Of a stretch of 64,000 nt of DNA, positions 12,202 through 22,687 are shown piece after piece (positions within the stretch are counted from its first letter, which is position 1; each line of letters starts with the position of its first letter). The position numbers were made by a program, and so were the translations under genes. The DNA comes from Spirodela intermedia. Lineage: Eukaryota > Streptophyta > Magnoliopsida > Alismatales > Araceae. The notes below the pieces were generated by a model, which saw nothing but the letters and a program-made list of their open reading frames with translations, was not told the DNA's origin and ran no database searches. Where the stretch lies: the NCBI GenBank assembly GCA_902729315.2, contig LR746265.1, positions 8,427,392 to 8,491,391 on the forward strand. Direction: 5' to 3'.

Positions 12202-13826
12202 TGATAAGTATTCATTATCATGAGTTAATAATTAGTAAATAATATAGTTTTAGCCTTAACTTATGATAAATAGACTTATATTTATGTTAAAGTGTGAAAA
12301 GTGGTCTTCAGTTGATTAATGTGAATTTTTGGATAATTATATGATTTTATACGATTTTTACAGTCTTACTTTTGAAATAAATGAAGAACAAGAAATAAAA
12401 ATAAAAATATTGTAAAATGGGGAGACCCGCCGGTTAGCCGGGCCTGCAAGTAGGTCGGAAGTGCAGTTGGGAAGTAGTCGTGAGCAAGGGCTTGAGCGGC
12501 TTGAACCGATGGGGGCACGTGTGCGCCACTCCCCTTCCACATCACCGGTGGCCAGCTGGTTGTGGGGCAAGGAGTGGTCGTACACGCGAGAGAAGGGACT
12601 TTGCTTAGAAAGCTAACATTACTATATATTCGCCTGAAAAATCGGCGCAACTGATGTGGGACTAAACCCGCGTCACACCTTAGAAGAGGCGGGCGACTGG
12701 CGCAGGTTTGAGTCCTTCTAGAGTCAAAAGTCATATATTTTTATCTGATTATCGTGACTTTCCTATAGATCACCGGTGAAGGATTAAGCAACGAGAATCG
12801 CTGGATCATCGGCGAAAATCTCATCAACACAATTCGTGGAGCATTGCTACTAAAATTGCTGAAAGATTTGTGATAAAAGGATCGCAAATCCAACGAGTAA
12901 ATCATCTCCGATTGATCGATGAACAAGCTGTCATCAAGAAGAGGACGATCTGCTGGGAGACGAGTCGCCACCTCTTGAGAGCATACCAAATGCAATGAAG
13001 AGCCTCCTCTTGTTTTGCAGACTTGAAGATGAAGCTCCTTGACATGTGCCCCACCTCCATCCAGCTCCTCTCCGACAGGTGACAGCCACCGGAGAACCAC
13101 AAAGTCGTCGTTTTTCTGCTCTACCAGGTGACAGCCACCGGAGACGACTCGACAACCCATTTCATTAATCTCTAGACTTTGCAAGAAGATCTAGAGATTG
13201 CCCACATTGTCTTTGTCCAAGGAGAGCCTTCGAGGCTGTGGATACTGCATGACAATCCTCCTGAACACTTAGGATTCTGGTGCATCATCGACGCATCGCC
13301 GTCGCAATGCCAAAACTCTATTTTCTTACTTTTAATTTACTTTATGCTTCATTTAGTGACAATTTTTGTGTTTTTAAGTTACCAAAATATACTTTGTTCA
13401 ATTACGATTCTTCCGGCTTTTACAAATCTTAATTTGATTAATTAAATCATTTGTAATCGCTTACATAAGAATCGTCGGGCGGAACTCTGTTTTTGCCCAA
13501 TTCGTGTTTGCCGGGTGCTGACATCATCCCGATGTCCACACCCTTATTTCCTTTTTTTTCGTGAATTTTAAATATATTTCCTTTTCATTTCTTAGTATAA
13601 AATTCATAGAAAATCGTATTCATTGAGAAAAATTCTGAATAATTATCAAATATTGTATTACATCCTTGTGATCGACTTGGAAAATTACTGCTATTTTGGA
13701 AAGTTTTATTGAATTATAATCAATATATTTATTTAGAAATACTTCTAAATATTTGAAAATTTGTATTTTCTACTTTTATAAATTTTATATTTACGTGATT
13801 TAATATACAACGACTGAGTCACGCCA
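12202..13826 (+). repeat. 3' LTR of E_A
   Basis: It starts TGATAAGTATTCATTATC directly after the purine tract and ends GACTGAGTCACGCCA (CGTCA changed to CGCCA), 1,625 bp. The next bases are CCTCC, which match the internal segment of an inverted unit and not the expected ATAAT. Confidence 0.87.
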
Positions 13827-14145
13827 CCTCCCCCCTACTTGAGTCTTGCATTGTCCTTAATGCATGTGAGAGAAGGGAAAAGAGAAGAAAATTCTGATTT
13901 TTATGCCCCATCTACTACACTATTGCCCCTGAATAGTTCTAACTAAAGCACTCGACCAATAATCCTCTCACATGCACACAAATAGGTCAAGTCCTCAAAT
14001 ATCTACTAGAGACCAGCCAATCACCTCTCTCTATGTCCTAAGTACATCAAGTAATCTATTCTCTTGATCCTTTGACAAATACGATGATATAATCATTGAA
14101 TAAGTTTAATGTTAATCAAAAAGTACATGCTTTAGTGAAGATGGT
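13827..14145 (-). repeat. Truncated ~750-bp internal segment of unit B
   Basis: It matches 26,640-27,030 on the same strand and the reverse complement of 55,884-56,240 and 61,601-61,975. It contains GTCTTGCATTGTCCTTAATG, the reverse of the GGACAATGCAAGAC purine-block region. The gene-proximal half found in the other copies is missing: the segment stops exactly at the E_A 3' LTR. Confidence 0.75.
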
Positions 14146-14990
14146 TGATAAGTCTTCATTATCATGAGTTAATAATTAATTAATAATATAGTTTTAATCC
14201 AAACTCATGATAAATAGACTTATATTTATGTCAAATTATGAAAAATAGTTTTTAGTTTAATTTGGCTAATTATAGAATTTTATGTGAATTTATATAATTT
14301 TAATAATCTTATTTTTGAGGTAAATGAAGAGAAATAAAATAAGGGCTTGAGTGGCTAAAGACGGACTAATAGGAGACACATGTGCATCACTCCCCTTCTA
14401 CATCATCAATAGCCAATCAGGCATGTGATAAAGAGTGGCCGTACACATGTGAGAAAAGGACACATTGATTATCAAGTCTAGTATTACTATATATCAACTG
14501 CAAAACTCAGCATATAATCAATGTGAGACTAAACCTGGGTCACACCTCTGAAGAGTTTTAATAATTTTAATATCCCTTGTTTAGAAAACCAAAGAAATTT
14601 AAAATTTATAAAACAAGAAAACACTAATTTTTAGATATTTAAAAGTATTTTTGAATAATTATATCAATTATAGTTTAATAAAAGTTCTAAAAATAGTAGA
14701 AATTTTCTAGGTCAATCATAGGGATGTAATATAATATCAAGTAATATTTCAAAAATGTTCTCAAAGAATATGATTTTTTATAAATTTTTAATTTAAAAAA
14801 GAAAAGAAAATATATTTTAAATTTGTGAGAAAGGAAAATAAATGTGTAGATGTCAAGATGATGTCAACACCTAATGAATGGGAACCGAGCAGAAATAGAG
14901 TTCTGTCTGGTAATTTTTACATATGTGATTATAGATGATTTAATTAGTCAAATCAAGATCTGTAAAAGCTAGAAGAATCATTACAAGAAG
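14146..14990. repeat. Inverted LTR fragments with an empty ATTAT site, unit B
   Basis: An LTR start (TGATAAGTCTTCATTATC, + orientation) at 14,146 runs to about 14,600. It is then joined to the 3' half of an E-type LTR in - orientation, up to about 14,990. The site ATTAT at 14,468-14,472 (context GATTATCAAGTCTAG) is uninterrupted, whereas the equivalent sites in other units carry element E. This is the mirror of 47,745-48,266 plus 55,515-55,883. Confidence 0.7.
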
Positions 14991-16123
14991 TATTTTGCAA
15001 GCCTTGTTGATCCTAATTTCACATGTGGAAGCCCCACGAAATCAGCTAAGGTGCTACTACGATTTTTATTTTATTTTCTCTAAAGTAATCTTTACCATGT
15101 TTTATCCTTTTGTCTCAAGTTTAATCATGATTAATGATTAATAAAAGCATCAACTAATTTGAAAACTTTTTGACCGACTATTGATCATGAAAGAGAAAGA
15201 TTCAATTTACTACTCATAGTTAATAATAAGAATTCATAACATAAATCTGGCAGAAGATCAAAGTAGATTTTCTCAATTTAAGAGTGTGGGTTATATGCAC
15301 CATGAAAGATGATGAACTTCATCATTTAGTTATAAGCATTATAGCACATTATGTAATCTCATGTATTCACCCTCATGCATTTATTCTTCCCCCCCAAACA
15401 ACCATTCGCATTGACCTCAATGCATCTATATAAGAGAAAAAGGAGAAAGCATTAAATGTGCAAACTGATTTTCACTCTTCATCCTTCTGATTTTCTTTTG
15501 TATTAATCTGTGTCATGATATGCACTTCCTCTAGAACGTTGGATCTGTTTGCTTAATAAAAACTCAAGAAAAACATCAAAGGATAGAGAAAAATAATAAA
15601 AAAGGAATGTAGTGAAAAAGAAAGCTATGCCATCTTAGAGTACATGATGGAGGGGAAGTTCTAAGAAGATTAAGGTTCAATGGATGGATCATATAATTGA
15701 GTGGAAATGGGTAAAGAAGGAGGGTTCATTTCTAAATAAGGTTTTAATCTTTGCCCATTCACATTAAAAATTTTACCAATTTTCAGATCTGTAATTAATA
15801 CTGCACCACAGTCAAAAACTTTAATCACAAGGTATGGTCCATCCCATCTAGATTATAATTTCTCGAGGAATAGTTTCAGTCTAGAATTGTAAAGTCAAAC
15901 TTTTTGATGCTCATGAAAACTCTTTCTGCTCACCTTCTTGTTATAAAAAGCCATCATTTTTGCTTTGTAAATCAGAAACTTCTCGTACAAATCATTGGGT
16001 AGTTCTTGAAGCTCTTGGAACTACAACATACAATGCTTACCTATGGTGTCTAAAGAGAGATTAAGATTTTTTATAACCTAATAAGTCTTATGTTCGATTT
16101 CCATAGGAAGGTGACAAACCTTT
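14991..16123 (-). pseudogene. Host retrotransposon tail and integrase remnant, unit B
   Basis: Reverse-strand counterpart of 4,656-5,794. The purine block appears as CTTCCCCCCCAAACAACC near 15,388. The integrase C-terminal remnant lies at about 15,735-16,035, with the same GPY/F-type module but in-frame stops and no upstream pol. It runs straight into the host LTR end at 16,124. It is a decayed fragment with no product expected. Confidence 0.7.
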
Positions 16124-16849
16124 CGACATGACTTAGTTGTTGTATTATAAATCACGTAAATTTAAAAATTATAAAACTAGAAAATACTAATTTTTAGATA
16201 TTTAGAAGTATTTCTGAACAAATATATCAATTATAATTCAATCAAATTTACAAAAATAGTTGTAATTTACCAAGTCAATCACAGAGATGTAAGATAATAT
16301 TGGGAAACTTTTTAGTATTTTTCTCAAAGAATATAATTTTTTTATGAATTTTATATTGAGAAATGAAAATAAAATATACTTAAATTCGTGAAAGAAGAAA
16401 ATAAGGGTGTGAATGTTAGGATGACGTTAGCACCCGACGAATGTGAATCAAATAGAAATAGAGTTCTGCCTAGTGATTCTTACGTAAGTGATTACAAATT
16501 AAGATCTATAAAAGGCGAAAGAATCATAATTGAATCAAATATAGTTTGGTAAATTTAAATCACACAATTTTTTACTAAATGAAGTAGAAATTAAGTTGAA
16601 AGTAGAAAAATAAATTCCAACGTCACGGCAACCATGTGTCAATGATGCACGGGAATTTTGAGCATTCAAGAAGATTGTCGTGTAGTGTCCACAACCTCAA
16701 AGGTTCTCTTTCGACAAAGACGACGTGGGCAATCTCTAGATATTCTTGTGAAGCCTAGAGATCAATGAAATAGGTCGCCAAATTGTCTCCAGCAATTGTC
16801 ACTCAGTAGAGTGAAAAAATGACGACTTTGTGACTCTCTAGCAGCTGTT

Positions 16850-18482
16850 TGACGTGACTCAGTCGTTGTATGTTAAATCACGCAAATATAAAATTTATAA
16901 AACTAGAAAATACGAATTTTTGGATATTTAGAAGTATTTCTAAATAAATATATCAATTATAATTCAATAAAAATTCCAAAAATAGCAGTAATTTTCCAAG
17001 TCGATCACAGAATATAATATCTGGTAATTATTCAGAATTTTTCTCAATGAGTATGATTTTCTTACGAATTTTATACTAGGAAATAAAAAGGAAATATATT
17101 TAAAATTCACGAAAAAAAAGGAAATAAGGGTGTGGACGTTAGAATGACGTCAGCGCCCGGCGAACGCGAATCAGGCGGAAACAGAGTTCCGCCCGGCGAT
17201 TCTTACGTAGGCGATTACAGACGACTTAATTAATCAAATTAAGATCTGTAAAAGCCAAAAGAATCGTAATTGAACGAAGTATAGTTTGGTAAATTAAAAT
17301 CAACAAAGTATCACTAAATGAAGCGTAAATTAAATTGAAAGCAGGAAAATAGAGTTCCGGCGTCGCGACGGCAATGCGTCGGCGATGCACCGGAATCCTG
17401 AGCATTCGGGAGGATCGTCGTGTAGTGTCCACGGCCTCGAAGGCTCTCCTTGGACAAAGACGACGTGGGCAATCTCTAGATCTTCTCGCGAAGTCTAGAG
17501 ATCAATGAAGTGGGTCGTCGAATCGTCTCCGGCGGCTGTCACCCGGCGGAGCGGAAAAACGGCGACTTTGCGGCTCTCCGGCGGCTGTCACCCGACGGAG
17601 AGGAGCTGGATGGAGGTGGGGCGCGTGTTAGGGAGCTTCATCCTCAGGTCCGCGCAGCAAGAGGAGGCTCTTCATCGCATCTGGTACGCTCTCAGGAGGT
17701 GGCGACTGGTCTCCCGGCGGATCGTCCTCTTCCCGACGACGGCTTGTTCGTCGATCAATCGGAGATGATTTACTCGATGGATTCGCGATCCTTTTATCGC
17801 GAATCGTTCAACAATTTTAGTAGCAATGCTCCGCGAATCGCGTTGACGAGATTTTTGCCGATGATTCAGCGATTCTCGTTGCTTAATCCTTCACTGGCGA
17901 TCTGCAGGAAAGTCGCGATAATCAGATAAAAATATATGAATTTTGACTCTGGGAGGATTCGAACCCGCGCCGGTCGCCCTGCCTGAAGAAGGTGTGACGC
18001 GAGTTTAGTCCCACATCGGTTGTACGCCGATTCTTCGGGCGAATATATAGTAATGTTAGCTTTGTGAGCAAAGTCCCTTCTCTCGCGTGTATGACCACTC
18101 CTTGCCCCACAGCCGGCTGGCCACCGGTGACGTGGAAGGGGAGTGGCGTACGCATGCCCTGTCGATCCGTCCCCAAACCAAGCCGCTCAAGCCCCTGCTC
18201 ACGGCTTACTCCCCGACTGTGCTTCCGGCCCGCTTGGGGGCACGGCTGGCCGGCGGGTCCCCCCATTTTTACAATATTTTTATTTTTATTTCTTGTTCTT
18301 CATTTATCTCAAAAGTAAGACTATAAAAATTGTATAAAATCACATAATTACCCAAAAATTCACGTTAATCAATTGAAAACCAAAAATCATTCTTTAACAC
18401 AAATATAAGTCTATTTATCATGAGCTAAGGCTAAAACTATATTATTTACTAATTATTAACTCATGATAATGAAGACTTATCA
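16850..18482 (-). mobile_element. LTR S2 of the E family inside the unit B host LTR
   Basis: On the + strand this is TGACGTGACTCAGTCG...GACTTATCA, about 1,633 bp, a complete and GC-rich (little-decayed) LTR of the same type as S1 and S4. The host sequence on either side (GCAGCTGTT before, GTCACCTAGCGG after) is contiguous in the other units, but no perfect 5-bp duplication remains. It could be a solo LTR with an altered duplication or the product of recombination between elements. The 87- and 139-codon open frames within it are conserved LTR sequence, not genes. Confidence 0.85.
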
Positions 18483-18955
18483 GTCACCTAGCGGAAAAGA
18501 GCTAGATGGAGGTGGGGCGCGTGTTAAGGAGCTTCATCCTCAGGTTTCTATAGCAAGAGGAGGCTCTTAATCACATTCAATATGCTCTCAAAAGGTGGCA
18601 ACTCATCTCTTGGCAGATTGTGAATTGCATTGACAAGTTTTTTGCCAATGATCTAACAATTTTAGTGGCTTAATCTTTTATTGGTAATCTACAAGAAAGT
18701 CGAGATAATCCTTTATTGGGCGCTAGGAGGATTCAAACTCGTGCTGATTGCCCGCCTACATGAGAGAGATTGCAATAAGTACTCCAATGCCCTTATCACG
18801 TGACGTCGTCATAGTATATCTCTATTATAACTAAGGAGTAATTTAGGTATTAAAATCTTCAAAGCCTTTCAAGGGAAGGTGTGATGTGGGTTTAGTCCCA
18901 CATCACTTGTGCACCAAAGTTTTAGGCGAATATATAGTAATATCACATTTACAAG

Positions 18956-20602
18956 TGATAAGTCTTCACTATCATGAGTTAATAATTAGTAAATAATATA
19001 GTTTTAGCCTTAACTCATAATAAATAGACTTATATTTACGTTAAAGTGTGAAAAGTGGTTTTCAATTGATTAATATGAATTTTTAGGTAATTATATGATT
19101 TTACACAAAATTATATGATTTTTATAGTTTTACTTTTGAGATAAATGATGAAAAAGAAATAAAAAAATAAAACTAAGACAAAATGAGGGGGACCCGCCAG
19201 TCAGCCAGGCCCACAAGCAGGTTGAAAGCGTTGTTGGGGAGTAGCCGCGAGTAAGGGCTCGAGTGGCTTGGATAGATAGGGGCATGTGTGTGCCACTTTC
19301 CTTCCATGTCACTGTGGTCAGCTAACTATGAGGTAAGGAGTGGTTGTATATGTGAGAGAAGAGACTTTGCTTAGAAATCTAACATTACTATATATTCGCT
19401 CATAAATTTGGCACAGAACCGATGTGAGACTAAACCCACGTCACATCTTCCTCAGAAGGAGGGCAAGCAACCAACATAGGTTCGAATCCTACTAGAGTCA
19501 AAACTCATATTTTTTTTATCTGATTATCATGACTTTCCTGTAGATCGTGGATGAAGGATTAAGCAACCAGAATTGCTAGATCATTGGCAAAAATCTCGTC
19601 AACATGATTCGCGGAGCATTATTACTAAAATTACTGAACAATTCGTCATAAAAAGATCATGAATCCATCGAGTAAAGCATCTCCGATTGATCGACGAACA
19701 AGCTATTGTCGGGAAGAGGATGATCTGCCGGGAGACGAGTCGCCACCTCCTAAGAGCATACCAAATGCGATGAAGAGCCTCCTCTTGCTGCATAGACTGG
19801 AGGATGAAGCTCCTTGACTCGTGCCCCACCGCCATCCAGCTCCTCTCCGTTGGGTGACAGCCGCCAAAGAGCCACAAAGTCGTCATTTTTCTGCTCTACC
19901 GGGTGACAGCCGCTGGAGACGATTCAACGACCCACTTCATTGATCTTTAGAGTTCGCAAGGAAGTCTTTAGACCCACGTCATCTTTGTCTAAGGAGAGCT
20001 TTTGAGGTTGTGGACACTACACGGCGATCCTCCCAAATACTCAGGATTCTAGTGCATCGTCGACACATCACCATCACGACACCGGAACTCTATTTTCCTA
20101 CTTTCAACTTACTTTATGTTTCATTAAAAATTAGTGATAATTTTTGTGATTTTAATTTACCAAAATATACTTCATTCTATTACGATTCTTCTGACTTTAA
20201 TAAATCTTAATTTGATTAATTAAATCGTATATAATCACTTACATAAGAATTGTCGGACGGAACTCTATTTCTACCTAATTCGTGTTTGCCAGGCACTGAT
20301 GTCATCTTGACATCCGCACCCTTATTTTCCTTTTTTGTGAATTTTAAATATATTTCCTTTTTATTTCCTAGTATAAAATTCATAGAAAATCATATTCATT
20401 GAGAAAAATTATGAATACTTACCACATATTATATTATATCTCTATGCTCGACTTGGAAAATGATCGCTATTTTTGGAAGTCTTATTGAATTATAATTGAT
20501 ATATTTATTTAGAAATACTTCTAAATATCTAAAAATTTGTATTTTCTAGTTTTATAAATTTTAGATTTGCGTGATTTAATATACAACGATTGACTCATGT
20601 CA
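18956..20602 (+). mobile_element. Solo LTR S3 of the E family, duplication ACAAG
   Basis: It starts TGATAAGTCTTCACTATC and ends TTGACTCATGTCA, about 1,647 bp. ACAAG occurs immediately before (18,951-18,955) and after (20,603-20,607). Unit C has the uninterrupted host sequence TTACTTGTAAATGTG near 45,293, containing one CTTGT. It is inserted in the opposite orientation to its host LTR. Confidence 0.92.
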
Positions 20603-21022
20603 ACAAGTAATGAGTACTTTTCTCTCACATGTAAGACCACTCCTTACCTCAAACCTAGTTGGCCACTAATCAAGTAGAAGGGGAGTGGCACACACATGCC
20701 CCCATTAGTCCTAGACACCCGAGCCCCTACTCGTGGCTCCCCTTGACTACGCTTCTGACCTGCTTGCAGGGCCAGTTGGCTAACAAGTCCGCTCTTTTTG
20801 CTATATTTTTATTTTCATTTCTTTTTCTTGATTTATCTCAAAAATAGGACTATAAAAATTATATAAATGCATAGACAATTACCTAATTAGCTAAAACAAT
20901 CATATTAACCGATTGAAAACTATTTTTCATAATTTAACAGAAATATAAGTCTATTTGTCATGAGTTAAGGTTAAAAATATATTATTTACTAATTATTAAC
21001 TCATGATAATGAAAATGTATCA

Positions 21023-22383
21023 ATGGTTTCCTATTATGACAAAAAAAGACATTATATTAACAAATAATAAAGGTAAAAATATTATACTTGAAAATATTAT
21101 CAATTTACTTGAAAATATTATACATGTGCTCTTAAAAAGAAAAAAACCTTATTTTATATGTGTAAAACTATTTATATACAATATAGATTTGGCTCAAAAA
21201 CATTTAATAGGGGTCTCATATAGAATTATGTAACTCTTAATTACAATTGTACATTAGACTACAGTCAAAATAGATAATAATTTGTTTCAATAAATACTTT
21301 CCATGATTAATTCATTATCCTTATAAATGTGATGGTCGGCACACTTGTTAATACAATAACTTCCTACTTATGCTTAAAGTCTTAGTTTAGACAAGAAATT
21401 TATTTTCCACTCATCAATAGAATGAATCAAGATTTGACGATGGGTACATTTTTCTTCAAGTTTAGGAAAACATCTAGAGGGTGCAATGTATAAAAAGTAT
21501 ATACGATGACATTCATTCATGTGAATCATATAAGATTTAACTTTGTCAAGATATGCTTTTCAAATTGAAAACATTACAAAGCATAACTATGCGACTTTTA
21601 TTTCAAACTCCTCTTTATATACCCAATCTTCTATGAATCTAGATGCTTCTTAATTTTTAGATCATCACTAAAGAAATCATACTTTTACTATGATGGGAAC
21701 CAATTACGACATTACATTACTTTCAGTTTTGGACTACATGTGGTTCTAAACACATTATGGGGTGGATGTGTGTCCTTTGGTGGACACATAAGCTTCCAAT
21801 ACATAATTCTTATTTCTTCATAACTTTACATATTCTAATAAATAATTTTAATCATAGTGATTAGTAATTATAAATATAACCTAAACTATCAAATTCGTGC
21901 CATTTAATCCAATACTTGTAGTGTTCATTTATTTACTGATAAAATTTTCATTTTGGTAAACTATAGTAATTATTCATTGCAACTAATCATTATGATTGTA
22001 TGAAATAATATTAGATTTCTTCCCTTTAATACTGTATTTTTATGTGCCAGCTTTCTTATAAAAAAGTAATATTCATTATTTATGCATAAAATTTACATTT
22101 ATCGGTCTAATAATTATTTCTGATAATTTGTAAGTGTGAATGTACTTAAACATATTATATTCCTGTACTCAATAGGTTACGTCCAAAGTGGTGCCATTTC
22201 TAAGGTGAATAGATAGTAGGTACAAAACATTTCTAAAGTTTAAATGTTGGCAATAAATGATACATATTCCTAGCAAGAGTAACTATGATATAAATATCTA
22301 CTTATACTCACGCCCTCTAAATGATTGTCTTGTATTATTATCATTGATTGATATAGTTTCTGTTTTTGCATAAATATTAATTA
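21023..22383 (-). repeat. AT-rich 3' flank of kinase unit B
   Basis: Reverse complement of 1-1,339 and 43,513-44,878. It contains no convincing gene. It separates the truncated 3' end of the kinase from the host LTR. The sharp change from this well-conserved flank to strongly diverged LTR sequence is at 21,022/21,023. Confidence 0.78.
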
Positions 22384-22687
22384 CACACTTTTATCAATAG
22401 CTATGATTACATTAAAAAAGTATTATATTCATGCCCTTAATATGAGGCTTTTAAACTATCGTTTTCTTTATGAATAAATAATAACAATAATAATAAATAA
22501 TTTAGTCATGAGATTTATGTTTTCTCAATTGGCACTTTACAGATTTTATTTATATTCTTACATGTACATGGTCATGGTCTGTCATCAATCAAACATTTTA
22601 TCCGTTTCTTTCTATGACACTCATCTTCTTCATTATTTACCTGCAATCTTCCACGTTTTTGGTGAACCTGTTGGAAACATGGTCAGC
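22384..22687 (-). other. Sequence 3' of kinase copy B
   Basis: AT-rich sequence between the in-frame stop after the last recognisable exon and the repeated 3' flank. The counterpart lies at about 43,192-43,512. No polyadenylation signal can be assigned with confidence. None of the expected downstream family exons are found here or further 3'. Confidence 0.5.

Larger units (their letters stand above)
6320..13826 (+). mobile_element. E_A: gag-only LTR retrotransposon with mismatched flanks
   Basis: The 5' LTR is 6,320-7,947 and the 3' LTR 12,202-13,826. The primer-binding site follows the 5' LTR, and a polypurine tract (TTTAAGTTGGGGGGTG) abuts the 3' LTR. The internal region holds one decayed gag-plus-acidic ORF and no protease, reverse transcriptase or integrase, so the element is non-autonomous. 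The left flank is ATAAT (6,315-6,319), but the right flank is CCTCC. This copy is therefore a recombinant of two insertions rather than a single integration event. Confidence 0.85.
16124..21022 (-). mobile_element. Host LTR of unit B, interrupted by two further LTRs
   Basis: Read on the minus strand, the LTR runs from 21,022 (TGATACATTTTCATTATC, terminus mutated) to 16,124 (ACTAAGTCATGTCG). It is split by S3 (18,956-20,602, opposite orientation) and S2 (16,850-18,482, same orientation). Without them it is about 1.6 kb and matches the unit A and C host LTRs. Confidence 0.8.

Noticed and set aside
17505-17929. Open frames of 87 and 139 codons, also repeated at 2,470-2,733 and 32,428-32,768, with a conserved Arg/Ala-rich product
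   Set aside because: They lie in the GC-rich half of E-family LTRs, recur on either strand with the LTR, have no domain and are broken in older copies. They are LTR sequence rather than genes.
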